Of a stretch of DNA of 64,000 nucleotides, positions 35,662 through 48,417 are shown piece after piece. Below the pieces are notes generated by a model. The model worked only from the letters and a program-made list of their open reading frames with translations, did not search any database and was not told the origin of the DNA. Source of the DNA: Nocardia puris (lineage in GTDB: Bacteria; Actinomycetota; Actinomycetes; Mycobacteriales; Mycobacteriaceae); contig NZ_QNRE01000002.1 in NCBI RefSeq assembly GCF_003315035.1, positions 868,001 through 932,000 of the forward strand, in the 5' to 3' direction. Every line of letters starts with the position of its first letter. Within the stretch, counting starts at the first letter, position 1. The translations under genes and the position numbers were made by a program.

Positions 35662-36018
35662 TCAGCCCGCGGTGGTGAGCCCGCACAGGAAATCGGAGCG
35701 CACGTGCGCGCCGTCGAGGAACTCGGCGCCGGTCAGCCCGAGGCGGCTGGTCACCAACTCCATGGCCATGCGCAGCACCTCCGCCTCGGTGGGGGCGACG
35801 ACCTGCGACTGCTCGAGCCGGGTCTCGCGCTCCACCCGCACCCGGCAGCGCCAGCCCGCCCGCTCCGGGAACTGCGCGGGGCGCCCGATCGTCACCGACA
35901 CCTGCGTGCCCTCGCGCTGGAACTCCTTGACCGCGATCTGGTCCTCCCGCAACGCGCCCGGCGGAGTCACGCCGGGCACGCGGGCAGGCAACGCCGCAGC
36001 TACGGGCCGGTACTGCAT
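35662..36018 (-). CDS. Conserved hypothetical protein
   Basis: A 118-residue soluble protein. Residues 30-80 form a likely beta-rich domain (QVSVTIGRPAQFPERAGWRCRVRVE split across strands), the rest a helix (TEAEVLRMAMELVTSRLGL). No family or function is recognised. Its size and its place between the SPFH gene and the VTT protein gene match the mycobacterial hypothetical Rv1489, which is only a positional argument. ATG 36018 is preferred over the longer frame. Confidence 0.6.
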   Translation of the reverse strand: MQYRPVAAALPARVPGVTPPGALREDQIAVKEFQREGTQVSVTIGRPAQFPERAGWRCRVRVERETRLEQSQVVAPTEAEVLRMAMELVTSRLGLTGAEFLDGAHVRSDFLCGLTTAG

Positions 36019-36195
36019 CGAAGTCTCCCGGATTCGTCGGTTCGGTCGCGCGCTGTTCTCAGCGACGCCCAGAACCGTAGTCGGACACATCGGACTCTGC
36101 AACTTTTCAGCAAATCATCGCGCGCCGGGTCGTGAGACCCCGCTCACCTGGTCACCTACCCACCCCGAGCGCATTCGAACGTGCGGAGACGCAGA

Positions 36196-36229
36196 ACGCC
36201 CCGCTACCCGGGATCGGGTGGCGGGGCGT
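36196..36229. terminator. Hairpin terminator after the SPFH gene
   Basis: ACGCCCCGC (36196-36204) pairs with GCGGGGCGT (36221-36229), and the inner ACCCG/CGGGT extends the stem. It lies 14 bases beyond the stop of the minus-strand SPFH gene. Confidence 0.7.
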
Positions 36230-36242
36230 GCCGAGGATGTCG

Positions 36243-37538
36243 TCAGCGCCGGTAGTTCTCCGGCGGCTGCCACGGCCGTCCGTGCGGGTCGTCCGGACGG
36301 TAGCCCGGCTGCTGCTGCGGGGGTTGCTGCTGTTGCGGCGGGTAGGGCTGCTGCGGTTGCGGCGGCGCCGGCTCCGCGGGCGGGGCCGGGGGCTTCTCCA
36401 GATCGCGCGGGCGCGCCGGCGGCGTGGGGGTGAGCGGGGCCAGCCCCTCGACCGGCGTCCGGGCGCTGGCCTCGGCGGCGCGAACGGCGCGTTCGATGGT
36501 CGGGTCGGGCGCGGTGTCGAACCAGTCCGCCACATCCGAGTCGTCCTCCACCTTCACCGGCGGGACGTCCTCCTGCGGAGGCTCGTAGCGGAACACGCCG
36601 TCCTCGCCCTGCGTGGCGAAGTTCTTGGCGAACCCTTCCAGGGCCTTGCCGAAATCGCTGGGCACCAGCCACACCTTGTTGGCATCGCCGCGCGCCACCA
36701 TCGGCAGCGTCTGCATGTACTGGTAGGCCAGCAGTTCCGGCGTCGGCTTGCCGGATTTGATTGCGGCGAACACCTTTTCGATGGCCTTCGCCTGACCTTG
36801 CGCCTGCAGGTAGGCGGCGGCGCGCTCACCCTGGGCCCGCAGGATGCGGCTCTGGCGCTCGCCCTCGGCGGACAGGATCGCCGACTGCTTGGCGCCCTCG
36901 GCGGAGAGGATTTGCGCCTGCTTGGCGCCCTCGGCCGTCTTGATCTGCGATTCGCGCGTGCCCTCGGCGGTGAGGATCATGGCGCGCTTCTCGCGGTCGG
37001 CCTTCATCTGCTTCTCCATCGACTCCTGGATCGACGGGGGCGGATCGATGGCCTTGAGCTCGACCCGCGCCACGCGCAGGCCCCAGCGACCGGTGGCCTC
37101 GTCCAGGACGCCGCGCAGCTGGCTGTTGATCTGGTCGCGGGAGGTGAGCGTCTCCTCGAGCGTCATGCCGCCGACCACGTTGCGCAGGGTAGTGACGGTG
37201 AGCTGCTCCACGGCGGCGATGTAGTTGCTGATCTCGTAGACCGCGGCCTGCGGACTGGTGACCTGGAAATACACCACCGAATCGATCTGCAAGGTCAGGT
37301 TGTCCTGGGTGATCACCGGCTGCGGCGGGAACGACACCACGCGCTCGCGCAGGTCCACCTTCGCGCGGATGCGGTCGGCGAACGGCACCAGGAACGTCAG
37401 CTGCCCGGACACGGTGCGTGAGTACCGGCCGAGCCGCTCGATCACCGCGGCCTCGGCCTGCGGCACCAGCGCGATCGACTTGAACACCACCACCACGACC
37501 AGCAGCACCAGTACGGCGGCGACGATCAGTACAGCCAT
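36243..37538 (-). CDS. SPFH/Band 7 domain protein with proline-rich tail
   Basis: A 431-residue flotillin/stomatin relative. One N-terminal membrane helix (VLIVAAVLVLLVVVVVFK) anchors the SPFH domain (residues about 25-190: ALVPQAEAAVIERLGRY, DSVVYFQVTSPQAAVYEI). A coiled coil follows, built from near-identical 11-residue units AEGxxQxxILx that repeat four to five times. The last 100 residues are rich in Pro and Gln. The gene overlaps the preceding nfeD gene by one base; NfeD-SPFH pairs organise membrane microdomains. It corresponds to Rv1488, which is shorter and lacks such a tail as far as I recall. Confidence 0.9.
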   Translation of the reverse strand: MAVLIVAAVLVLLVVVVVFKSIALVPQAEAAVIERLGRYSRTVSGQLTFLVPFADRIRAKVDLRERVVSFPPQPVITQDNLTLQIDSVVYFQVTSPQAAVYEISNYIAAVEQLTVTTLRNVVGGMTLEETLTSRDQINSQLRGVLDEATGRWGLRVARVELKAIDPPPSIQESMEKQMKADREKRAMILTAEGTRESQIKTAEGAKQAQILSAEGAKQSAILSAEGERQSRILRAQGERAAAYLQAQGQAKAIEKVFAAIKSGKPTPELLAYQYMQTLPMVARGDANKVWLVPSDFGKALEGFAKNFATQGEDGVFRYEPPQEDVPPVKVEDDSDVADWFDTAPDPTIERAVRAAEASARTPVEGLAPLTPTPPARPRDLEKPPAPPAEPAPPQPQQPYPPQQQQPPQQQPGYRPDDPHGRPWQPPENYRR

Positions 37539-37969
37539 CAAGGCCCCTTCCAGACGACGGCCGTCGCGCCGTCGATCCTCATCACGTACACGGTCACACC
37601 CGGCTCGTACACCTCGTCCGGGTTCATCGGCCGCGCGGTCCACTCCTCGCCGCCGAGCTTCACCCGGCCCGAATGCGCGGCGACCTCTTCCAGCACCAGC
37701 GCCGACTTACCTTGCAGCGCATCGACATTCGTGGGCACGGCGGGCGGCAGGCTGTAGCGGCGCCGCAGGATCGGGCGCACCCCCAGCATCAGCACGGCGG
37801 TGATCACCGCGAACACGATCGCGTCCACGACCAGCGAGGTGTCCGCCGCCGCGCTCACACCGGCGGTGCCGAGGGCGGCGATGCCGATCATGAGCAGCGT
37901 GAGGTCACCGGTGAGCATCTCCGCCGCCGCGAGCAGAATTCCCGCGACCAGCCAAAAAATAGCGGCCAC
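37538..37969 (-). CDS. NfeD family membrane protein
   Basis: A 143-residue short NfeD. Two to three membrane helices (FWLVAGILLAAAEMLTGDL, LLMIGIAALGTAGVSAAA, VVDAIVFAVITAVLMLGV) lead to the OB-fold domain (LQGKSALVLEEVAAHSGRVKLGG, EWTARP). NfeD proteins pair with SPFH proteins and modulate membrane microdomains; the SPFH gene begins inside its stop codon (TGATG). ATG 37969. Confidence 0.92.
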   Translation of the reverse strand: MAAIFWLVAGILLAAAEMLTGDLTLLMIGIAALGTAGVSAAADTSLVVDAIVFAVITAVLMLGVRPILRRRYSLPPAVPTNVDALQGKSALVLEEVAAHSGRVKLGGEEWTARPMNPDEVYEPGVTVYVMRIDGATAVVWKGP

Positions 37970-38102
37970 ACCCCCACTCTAACCGTCCGGAGTTGATCTC
38001 GGGCCGCTCTCGGGCGACGGCGCGGCGCCCCGGGGCCGCAGGTTCGGCGAAACGCGGCGTCGCAACCGCGAAATCGCCCTGCCACCCGGTAGTTTCGAGC
38101 GG

Positions 38103-38930
38103 GTGGGTACGCGTGACATGTACGGCGGTGACATCTACTCCGGGCACGCCCGGTCGCGGAAACGGGTGGTGCCGACCGTGGCGGCCGACCGCGATCTCGT
38201 CGTGGAGGACGCCGCGACCGGATTCTGCGGCGCCGTGGTGGGTTTCGACCGCAGCTACGACGGCGACTTCGTGAAACTCGAGGACGGGCGCGGCGCGGTG
38301 CGGCTGTTCGCGCTGCGCGAGGCGGCGTTCCTCATCGACGGCGAACCGGTCACGCTGGTGCGGCCCGCCGTCGGCGCCCCGAAGCAGCCCGTGCGCTCGG
38401 CCTCGGGGTCCACGCGGGTGGAGGGACTGCGGGCGCGCGTCGCCAAGGCCAGCCGGATCTGGGTGGAGGGCGTGCACGACGCCGCGCTCGTCGAACGGGT
38501 GTGGGGCCACGATCTGCGCGTGGAGGGCGTGGTGGTGGAACACCTCGAGGGCCTCGACAATCTCGCCGCCCGGCTCACCGACTTCGCGCCCGGCCCCGGC
38601 AGGCGGGTGGGCGTGCTGGTGGACCACCTGGTGACCGGGTCGAAGGAAACCCAGCTCACCACCGGGCTCGGGCCGCACGTGCTGGTCACCGGTCACCCCT
38701 ACGTCGACGTGTGGCAGGCGGTGCGCCCGGCCGCGCTCGGCATCGACACCTGGCCCACCGTGCCGCGCGGCGAGGACTGGAAGACCGGCGTGTGCCGCAG
38801 GCTCGGCTGGGGCACGCCGCAGGACGGCTGGCGGCGGGTGTACGACGCGGTGGGCTCGTTCCGGGACCTGGAGTCGCCGCTGATCGGCGCCGTCGAGCGG
38901 CTCATCGACTTCGTCACCGAACCGGAGTAG
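38103..38930 (+). CDS. DUF3097 family protein
   Basis: A 275-residue protein with the DUF3097 pattern: MYGGDIYSGHARSRKRVVPTV at the start, ATGFCGAVVGFD, and a Toprim-like segment SRIWVEGVHDAALVERVWGHDLRVEGVVVEHLEGLD (glutamate in VEGVHDA, acidic end in EHLEGLD). The Toprim resemblance suggests nucleic-acid or phosphotransfer chemistry but no function is known. The family is restricted to actinobacteria. GTG 38103 is the start; ATG 38118 is possible. Confidence 0.85.
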   Translation: MGTRDMYGGDIYSGHARSRKRVVPTVAADRDLVVEDAATGFCGAVVGFDRSYDGDFVKLEDGRGAVRLFALREAAFLIDGEPVTLVRPAVGAPKQPVRSASGSTRVEGLRARVAKASRIWVEGVHDAALVERVWGHDLRVEGVVVEHLEGLDNLAARLTDFAPGPGRRVGVLVDHLVTGSKETQLTTGLGPHVLVTGHPYVDVWQAVRPAALGIDTWPTVPRGEDWKTGVCRRLGWGTPQDGWRRVYDAVGSFRDLESPLIGAVERLIDFVTEPE

Positions 38931-38976
38931 CCCACCGGTCCGTGCGCTCGCGCGGATCCCTCTATGCTCGAAGATT

Positions 38977-39792
38977 ATGTGCTCCCCAAGTGCCACGCTG
39001 ACGGTGTGGGCCGGCTCCTGGCTGGCCGGGAACAGCGCGCCCGACGACGTGCTGGAGGCCATGCACGCCTGGGCGCCGAGGCACACCATCGCCGCCGGTG
39101 ATCCGGTCACCGGCGGGCGCACCGACCTGCCGTGGTCCTCGCGCGCGAACCTGCCCGGGAGCGGAGTCATGCCGCTGCTCAAGGTGATTCGCGAAGCGAT
39201 GGCGCGGCCGGGGGCGCAGTTGCGGCTCGTGCTCCCGGTGCCGGGCGACGTGCGCGGGCTGCCGGTGGGCACGGTGTTCGCCGCCGACGCGGTGGAGGCG
39301 GGCGAGGGTCTGCTCATCGGGGTGCCCGGCGGCGAAGGGACCGGCCTGATACCGCATCTCGCCGAGGACGACGCGCTGCAGTGGACCGTGTACAGCGTGC
39401 CGATGCCGCTCGCCGCCGGGCCCGACATGTCGCTGGGCGAAGCCGAATACACGATGCGCGAGGCCGTGCGCGACGCCGCCGACGCGCTCATGAAACTGCA
39501 CACCACCGCCGTCGGCGTCACCGACTCCGATCCGCGCGAACTCATCGAGGCCGAACTGGCCGACTACTCACGCCACGACTACCCCGAGTCGATCCCGTTG
39601 CGCGCCAGGCGAATTCTCGACACCGCCGACCACGTGGCCGCGATTCTCACGGTGGCGCAACGGGAACCGGCCTCCTCCCCCACCTCCGCCACCGCCATCG
39701 GCGCCCACGAAAGCCTGCTCCGCCCCCTCTGGGACGCCATCCGCGCCGCCCGCCTCGTCGCCATCCACACCGCCGCCCGCGGGCCCGCCTGA
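38977..39792 (+). CDS. Conserved actinobacterial hypothetical protein
   Basis: A 271-residue soluble protein following DUF3097 by 46 bases in the same direction. It begins MCSPSATLTVWAGSWLAG; conserved-looking blocks are TAGDP-like AAGDPVTGGRTDLPWSS, LRLVLPVPGDVRGLP and YTMREAVRDAADALMKL. I do not recognise a catalytic motif. Its place near hemH is like Rv1486c of M. tuberculosis, a hypothetical of similar length. Function unknown. Confidence 0.75.
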   Translation: MCSPSATLTVWAGSWLAGNSAPDDVLEAMHAWAPRHTIAAGDPVTGGRTDLPWSSRANLPGSGVMPLLKVIREAMARPGAQLRLVLPVPGDVRGLPVGTVFAADAVEAGEGLLIGVPGGEGTGLIPHLAEDDALQWTVYSVPMPLAAGPDMSLGEAEYTMREAVRDAADALMKLHTTAVGVTDSDPRELIEAELADYSRHDYPESIPLRARRILDTADHVAAILTVAQREPASSPTSATAIGAHESLLRPLWDAIRAARLVAIHTAARGPA

Positions 39793-39975
39793 CTCGCCCA
39801 GCGGCCGCCAGTCCCTGCACCGCGCGCGGATCGAACCCCTCGAACCCAGGGCGGGAACCCTCCGGATCGGTGGAACCTCGAGACGAGGCGTGCTCACCCG
39901 GCGGGCACCACCGGCGAGTAACGCCAACCACGCACCCGTATCCGGCACGGCCGACACGGAGATGTCCCGGTGACG

Positions 39976-40003
39976 CGGCGTGCGCCGAAAGCGGCGCACG
40001 CCG
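39976..40003. terminator. Strong bidirectional hairpin terminator
   Basis: A perfect 12-bp inverted repeat (CGGCGTGCGCCG 39976-39987 with its complement 39992-40003) and a GAAA-like tetraloop AAAG. It stands between the convergent hypothetical gene and the ABC permease gene. The rest of 39793-40111 shows no gene. Confidence 0.75.
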
Positions 40004-40111
40004 GTGACGGGTGGCGCTCAGCGCACAGCCTGCCGCCCCGGCGAACGGGAGCCGGTGCGCAGGATGCATGCGGGCGACGATCCAACAGGCGCGGCACCAC
40101 CGGGAGCGCGG

Positions 40112-41314
40112 TCAACCCCGCAGGGCCTGCTTCCAGGGGACGCGAGAGCCGGTGTGCAGGACGCTGCGGGAGTAGATGCGGGCGGCGAGCCAGGCGACGG
40201 CGGCGCAGGCGGCGACCATGAGGGCGAGGGAGCCCGCGATCTCCCAGGGGGCGACGTCGCCGGCGGCGGTGCGGACGGGCATGACGAACGCGGAGAACGG
40301 GGGGATCCAGGCGGCGATCACGCTGAGCGGGTTGTCGGGGCTGCCGATGGCGAAGATGCTCACGAAGTAGCAGACCATGACGATCAGCATCACCGGGGTG
40401 GTGACGCCCTGGACCTCCTCCTGGCGCGACACCAGCGCACCGGCCGCCGCGTACACGAGCGCGAACAGCAGATAGCCGAGCACGAACCACACCAGCGCGC
40501 CCGCGATGACCACCGCGGCCGTCCCGCTGAGCGTGATCAACCCCGCCGCGCTGCCCGCCGCGGCGCCCACCACGCTGAGCACCACCACCTGGATGAGCGC
40601 CGCCGCGCCGATGCCGAGCACCTTGCCCCACAGCAACTGCAGCGGGCGCGCCGTGGAGAGCAGCAGCTCCACCACGCGGTTGGACTTCTCCTCCACCACG
40701 CCCATCGCCACGTACACGCCGAAGCCGAGGACGGAGATCAGCAACAGGATCAGCACGAACCACGCCATGCCGACCTTCTCGCCGCGCTGCGGATCCACCG
40801 GCTCCGCGGCCTCCACGGTGACGGTCGCGCCCGTCATCGCCGCCGCGACGGCCGCACTGTCGGCCCCCCTCGCGGCGAGCGCGCGCTCCAGCGCCACCCC
40901 GCGCACCACGCCGGTCAGCACCGACCCCAGGGCCGGGTCCAGGTCGTCCTCCACCACCGCGACCACGCCGTCCCCGTCACCCGGCAGCAGCGCCGCGTCG
41001 GCGTCGCCGTCGGTGACGCGGGCGCGGGCCTCCTCGGCGGTGAGCCCGTCGGTGACGGTCAGCTCGAGACCGGCCGCCTTCCCGGCCCCGGCCAACGGCG
41101 TCACCACGGCCGCGTCCACACCGGCGGCCGCCACGTCGAACGCGGGCTGGCCGTCGTCGCGGAGGAACAGCGAGTAGATCACCGCGGCGGCCACGATGCC
41201 GACGGCGGTGATCGCGAGGCCGAGGCGGAACGCCTTGGTGCGGGTCTGGGCGAGCAGTTCGCGGCGCGCGATGAGGCGCACGGCGCGCAGCCACGCGGTG
41301 TCCGGGGCCGTCAC
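40112..41314 (-). CDS. ABC transporter permease, NatB-like
   Basis: A 400-residue type-2 ABC permease. An N-terminal helix (LGLAITAVGIVAAAVIYSLFL) precedes an extracytoplasmic domain of about 150 residues, then five to six helices (MAWFVLILLLISVLGFGVYVAMGVVEEKSNRVVELLLS region, LIQVVVLSVVGAAAGSAAG, PVMLIVMVCYFVSIFAIG). The EEKSNRVVELLLS coupling helix is typical of NatB/YhaP exporters. GTG 41314 overlaps the stop of the ATPase gene (GTGA). Substrate unknown; sodium or drug export are the family examples. Confidence 0.88.
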   Translation of the reverse strand: MTAPDTAWLRAVRLIARRELLAQTRTKAFRLGLAITAVGIVAAAVIYSLFLRDDGQPAFDVAAAGVDAAVVTPLAGAGKAAGLELTVTDGLTAEEARARVTDGDADAALLPGDGDGVVAVVEDDLDPALGSVLTGVVRGVALERALAARGADSAAVAAAMTGATVTVEAAEPVDPQRGEKVGMAWFVLILLLISVLGFGVYVAMGVVEEKSNRVVELLLSTARPLQLLWGKVLGIGAAALIQVVVLSVVGAAAGSAAGLITLSGTAAVVIAGALVWFVLGYLLFALVYAAAGALVSRQEEVQGVTTPVMLIVMVCYFVSIFAIGSPDNPLSVIAAWIPPFSAFVMPVRTAAGDVAPWEIAGSLALMVAACAAVAWLAARIYSRSVLHTGSRVPWKQALRG

Positions 41315-42219
41315 GAGGCCACCACCTCCCGGTAGAGCTCGGTCAGGGTCGGCCGGTGCGAGGCGAAGTGTCGCACCGGGCCCGCGGCCAGCGCGTGCCG
41401 CAGCACGGTCTGGTCGTCCACGGCGTCGTCGAGTTCGAGCACGGTGGCGGGCGGCGCACCGTCGGCCGCCCCGACGTGGCTGAGCACTCGCACGCCGGAC
41501 AGCCCGCCGGCCCAGGTGGCAGGCGCGTCGGACACGGAGACCTCCAGCCTGCGGGCACCGCGCGAACGCAGCTCGGAGACGGTCCCGTCGGCCCGGATGC
41601 GGCCGGCGACGATGATGCCGACCCGGTCGCACAAGCGCTCGACCAGTTCCAGCTGGTGGCTGGAGAACATCACCGGCACGCCGGCGTCGGCCCGTTCGCG
41701 CAGCACCTCGCTCATCATGTCCACGGCCACCGGGTCGAGCCCGGAGAACGGTTCGTCCAGCACCAGCAGCGCGGGGCGGTGCACCAGCGCGGCGGCGAGC
41801 TGCACGCGCTGCTGGTTGCCGAGGCTGAGTTCTTGCAGCGGCCTGTCGAGTTTGTCGGCGATGCCGAGCCGTTCGGCCCAGCGCCGGATCTCGGCGCGCG
41901 CGTCGGCGCGGGTGAGTCCGTGCAATTCGGCCAGGAACTCGAGCTGTTCGCCGACCTGCATGCGCGGGTAGAGCCCGCGCTCCTCGGGCATGTAGCCGAA
42001 GCGCTGGCGGGCGGCGAAATCGACCGGCGCGCCGTCGAATACGACGGTGCCCGCGTCGGCGGCCAGGACGCCGAGCACGATGCGCATGGTGGTGGACTTG
42101 CCCGCGCCGTTGCTGCCGACGAAACCCAGGATCTCCCCCGGACCGACCCGCAGGCTCACGTCCTCCAGCGCGACGATCTCACCGAAATACTTACGCAGAC
42201 CGTGTAATTCGAGCGCCAT
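41311..42219 (-). CDS. ABC transporter ATP-binding protein, NatA-like
   Basis: A 302-residue ATPase with Walker A GSNGAGKST, Q-loop region GYMPEERGLYP, signature LSLGNQQRVQLA (a variant of LSGGQ), Walker B LLVLDEPFSGLDP and switch histidine SSHQLE. The C-terminal extension of about 80 residues after the nucleotide domain fits the NatA/DrrA group. It is translationally coupled to the permease gene that follows. Confidence 0.92.
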   Translation of the reverse strand: MALELHGLRKYFGEIVALEDVSLRVGPGEILGFVGSNGAGKSTTMRIVLGVLAADAGTVVFDGAPVDFAARQRFGYMPEERGLYPRMQVGEQLEFLAELHGLTRADARAEIRRWAERLGIADKLDRPLQELSLGNQQRVQLAAALVHRPALLVLDEPFSGLDPVAVDMMSEVLRERADAGVPVMFSSHQLELVERLCDRVGIIVAGRIRADGTVSELRSRGARRLEVSVSDAPATWAGGLSGVRVLSHVGAADGAPPATVLELDDAVDDQTVLRHALAAGPVRHFASHRPTLTELYREVVAS

Positions 42220-42246
42220 CCCGGCGACCTCCCCTCCGACTCGATG

Positions 42247-42277
42247 GTTCCGGCCCGAGAAGCACCCGCACCGGAAC
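42247..42277. terminator. Weak inverted repeat between hemH and the ABC operon
   Basis: GTTCCGG (42247-42253) and CCGGAAC (42271-42277) are perfect arms 17 bases apart, just beyond the hemH stop on the minus strand. Possible terminator of the fabG1-inhA-hemH operon. Confidence 0.35.
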
Positions 42278-42282
42278 AGGAT

Positions 42283-43344
42283 TCAGTTCCCGGCGGGCCT
42301 GCCCCGGGGCGGCAGGGCGCAGCAACCGACGGCGCAGGGCGTGCCGTTGCGCGTGCACCCGTGACCGGGCACGGCCCCGAGTTTGCGCGCGGGCACACCG
42401 TCGAGATGTTCGGCGACGAGTTCGGCCACCATCCGCGCGAACCGAGGATCGGGGCCGGGTGTCGCGGCCCGCGCGAACGCCACGCCCAGTTCGCCCGCCT
42501 TCTCCTTCGCCTCGTTGTCGAGATCCCAGATCACTTCGAGGTGATCGGAGACGAATCCGACCGGACACACCACCACGGCGTCCACGCCTTTGGCGGAGAG
42601 ATCCTCGAGGTGGTCGACGATGTCGGGTTCGAGCCACGGCACCTGCGGCGACCCCGACCGCGACTGCCACACCAGGTCGTAGTCGCCGAAATCTGTTGCC
42701 GCCGCGCACAATCGGGCCGCGTCGGCGACCTGACGGCTGTACAGGCGAACGTCGGCGTCGGGCGCGGGGGCCGTGTCGGCCGCCACCGGGATGGAGTGCG
42801 CGGTGAACACCAGCCGCGCGCCGTCCCTGCGCTCGGCGGGCAGTTCCGCCAGCGCCGCGCGGATCGCGTCGGCGAACGCCTCGACCAGCAGCGGGTGGTC
42901 GAAGTACTGCCGCAGCTTCACCAGATCGGGCGCGCCCTCGCCGAATGCCGCACGCGCCCTGGCGATGTCCTCGTTGTACTGCGCGCAGCCGGAGTAGCCA
43001 CCCCACGCCGAGGTGGTGAAGACCAGCGCCTCGCGCACACCGTCGGCGGCCATCCGCGCGACGGTCTCCTCCACCATCGGATACCAGTTGCGGTTGCCGA
43101 AGTAGACCGGCAGATCCCGTCCCGCGGTGGCGAATTCGCGCTCCACCGCGGCGATGATGTCGCGGTTGAGCGCGTTGATCGGCGAGACGCCCCCGAAGTG
43201 GAAGTAGTGCTCGGCCACTTCCTCGAGCCGTTCGCGCGGCACCCCGCGCCCGCGAGTCACGTTCTCCAGGAACGGCATCACGTCCTCGGGGCGTTCCGGG
43301 CCGCCGAACGACAGCAGCAGCAGCGCATCGACGGCCACAGTCAC
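42283..43344 (-). CDS. hemH: Ferrochelatase (coproporphyrin III type)
   Basis: A 353-residue ferrochelatase. The metal-site histidine and glutamate are in FTAHSIP (His183) and [13 protein letters not shown] (Glu270). In actinobacteria the enzyme inserts iron into coproporphyrin III and carries a [2Fe-2S] cluster; the cysteine-rich C-terminus here (Cys330, Cys337, Cys341, Cys342) and Cys120 are the likely ligands. The gene follows inhA by 16 bases in the conserved fabG1-inhA-hemH operon (hemZ, Rv1485, in mycobacteria), which links mycolic acid elongation and haem genes for unknown reasons. Confidence 0.95.
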   Translation of the reverse strand: MTVAVDALLLLSFGGPERPEDVMPFLENVTRGRGVPRERLEEVAEHYFHFGGVSPINALNRDIIAAVEREFATAGRDLPVYFGNRNWYPMVEETVARMAADGVREALVFTTSAWGGYSGCAQYNEDIARARAAFGEGAPDLVKLRQYFDHPLLVEAFADAIRAALAELPAERRDGARLVFTAHSIPVAADTAPAPDADVRLYSRQVADAARLCAAATDFGDYDLVWQSRSGSPQVPWLEPDIVDHLEDLSAKGVDAVVVCPVGFVSDHLEVIWDLDNEAKEKAGELGVAFARAATPGPDPRFARMVAELVAEHLDGVPARKLGAVPGHGCTRNGTPCAVGCCALPPRGRPAGN

Positions 43345-43360
43345 CTCCTCGGGAGCGATA

Positions 43361-44197
43361 TCAGTGGACGAAGCCGTTTTCCGGGAACCAGGTGTTGTGG
43401 CTGGCGCCGCCGTCCACGTAGATGATGGAGCCGGTGGTGGCGGGCAGCCAGTCCGAGAGCAGCGCCACGATCGACTTCGCCACGGCGGTCGGATCGTCGA
43501 CGTCCCAACCGATGGGCGAGGCGCCGTCCCAGTAGACGTTGAGCTGGTTCAGCTTCGCGGCGTCGTCGGTGGCGGTGCCGGCGATCGCCTTGGCGGCCAG
43601 CGTCTTGATGGGGCCCGCCGCGATGAGGTTGGAGCGCACCCGCTTGGCCTCGCCCACCTCGCGCGCGACGTAGCGGTTGACCGACTCCAGCGCCGCCTTC
43701 GCCACACCCATCCAGTTGTAGAACGGCATCGCGGTGCGCGGGTCGAAGTCCATGCCCACCAGCGAACCGCCCTCGTTCAGCACGGGCAGCACGGCGCGGG
43801 CCAGCGAGGCGTAGCTCCAGGCGGAGATCTCGAAAGCCTTGGCGGCGTCGGGGCCGGGGCCCTCGAGGAACGGCTTGGCGTCGGGACCCATCAGGGTGCG
43901 GGGCGCGAACGCGATGGAGTGCAGCACGCCGTCGATGCCCTCGGGCGCCAGCTCGCGCACCTTGTCCGCGAGTGCGGCCAGATCCTCTTCGCTGGTGACA
44001 TCGAGCCCGATGGCGGGCGGGATCTCCTGCGGCAGGCGCTTGGCGATCCGGTCGATCAGCCGCAGCCGCTCCGGGATACCGGTGATGAGCACCTTGGCAC
44101 CCTGCTCCTGCGCCACCCGCGCCGCGTGGAACGCGATGGAGGAGTCGGTGATGATGCCGGTGATGAGGATGGTCTTGCCTTCGAGCAATCCGCCCAT
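43361..44197 (-). CDS. inhA: NADH-dependent enoyl-ACP reductase InhA
   Basis: A 278-residue enoyl-[acyl-carrier-protein] reductase of the FAS-II system that elongates meromycolate chains, the target of isoniazid-NAD. Landmarks: [21 protein letters not shown] at the cofactor end, Ser94 in LHSIAFAP (the residue changed in isoniazid-resistant strains), catalytic Tyr160 and Lys167 in [14 protein letters not shown], and the glycine-rich [16 protein letters not shown]. It starts at ATG or GTG 44197, 47 bases after fabG1, in the same operon. Its presence supports a mycolic-acid-producing host. Confidence 0.96.
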   Translation of the reverse strand: MGGLLEGKTILITGIITDSSIAFHAARVAQEQGAKVLITGIPERLRLIDRIAKRLPQEIPPAIGLDVTSEEDLAALADKVRELAPEGIDGVLHSIAFAPRTLMGPDAKPFLEGPGPDAAKAFEISAWSYASLARAVLPVLNEGGSLVGMDFDPRTAMPFYNWMGVAKAALESVNRYVAREVGEAKRVRSNLIAAGPIKTLAAKAIAGTATDDAAKLNQLNVYWDGASPIGWDVDDPTAVAKSIVALLSDWLPATTGSIIYVDGGASHNTWFPENGFVH

Positions 44198-44244
44198 GAG
44201 TTTCTCGGTTCTCCTGAAAGTCGTGAGTGCAGGTGACGGCGGGA

Positions 44245-46039
<1,795 letters not shown>

Positions 46040-46043
<4 letters not shown>

Positions 46044-47031
46044 TGGCGAGGCACCCGCCCGCTCGGGGCGCCGAAGCTGTGGCGCCGGGTGGACACGAAC
46101 CGGACCACGTCGGCGATCCAGTCCCGATCGGTCCGCAACGACAGCACCGGCGCGCCGCAGCCGCGCAGCGCCTGCTCGACCTGCGCGCGGTGCTCGCGCG
46201 CGGCGGCGGCGAAATCGGCGCGCAGCGTGGGCGTCACGCTGAACTCGCGGGTGCGGCCGCTCTCCGGATCGTGCAGCACGACGTCGCCGACGTCGGGCAG
46301 TTCCAGGTCGCGGGGATCGAGGACCTCGACGGCCAGCAGATCGTGACGCGCGGAGATCGCGCGCAGCGAACGCTGCCAGTCGATGTCGCCGAGGAAGTCG
46401 CTGATGATCACGGCGAGACCGCGTTTGCGCTGCGGTCGGCGCAGCGATTCGATCGCCGAGCGCAGATCGCCACGCACGCCGTCGCGGGCGTGCGGGGTGG
46501 TCGCGATGCCGCGCAGCAGGGTCTGCGCGTGAATCCGCCCGCTGCGCGCGGGAATTCGGACCAGCTGCTCGCCGGTGGCGACGACGGCGCCGATGCGGTT
46601 GCCGCCGCCGCTGGTGAGATGGGTGACGGCCGCGGCGGCCGCGATGGCCAGATCGCGCTTCTGGCACGCGGCGGTGCCGAAGTCGAGGCTGGCCGACAGG
46701 TCGACCACCATCCACGTCTCCAGCTCGCGGTCGGCGATCATCTGCCGCACGTGCGGATGGGTGGTGCGGGCGGTCACCGACCAGTCCATCTGGCGCACGT
46801 CGTCGCCGGGCTGGTACATCCGCGACTCGCCCGGCTCGGAGCCGGGGCCGGGGATCAGGCCCAGGTGGTCGCCGTGCAGCACGCCGTCCAGGCGCCTGCG
46901 GACGGTGAGTTCGAGGGTCTTCAGCGCCGCCGACAGCCGCGGATCGGTCAGCTCGCCCGCGCGGAACGAGGGCGGTGCGTGCGATGTCCTGCTGTTCACT
47001 CGGGGAACCTCGGGCCCTGCCGACGCGGAGG

Positions 47032-47035
<4 letters not shown>
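46040..47035 (-). CDS. DUF58 domain-containing protein
   Basis: A 331-residue DUF58 protein, Rv1480-like. The family signature is GESRMYQPGDDVRQMDWSVTART (written RMYQPGDDVRQMDW and VTARTTHP) with a VWA-like VVDLSASLDFG downstream. These proteins are encoded between MoxR ATPases and VWA proteins and are thought to be MoxR clients or adaptors. The start GTG 47035 and stop overlap both neighbours (GTGA), giving a tightly coupled three-gene unit. Confidence 0.92.
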
Positions 47036-48222
<1,187 letters not shown>

Positions 48223-48340
48223 CCCCGCTTTCGCCTCGGTATCGGTCGTGCTGGCCCCAACTATTCCAGGTAATCGCGCGGGATGCCGCAACCGGCTCCG
48301 GTATCAGCGCAATTCGCGCGTTCGGACGGGCGCGCGGGGC

Positions 48341-48376
48341 GACACGCCGACGTCCGCGACGACGCGGGGGCGTGTC
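48341..48376. terminator. Hairpin between ripA and moxR1
   Basis: GACACGCC (48341-48348) pairs with GGCGTGTC (48369-48376). It lies 42 bases beyond the ripA stop on the minus strand, so it may reduce readthrough from ripA into moxR1. Confidence 0.4.
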
Positions 48377-48417
48377 CTTTCGACGTCCGATTCGCCCGGA
48401 TCGTTCGGTGTCCCGGT

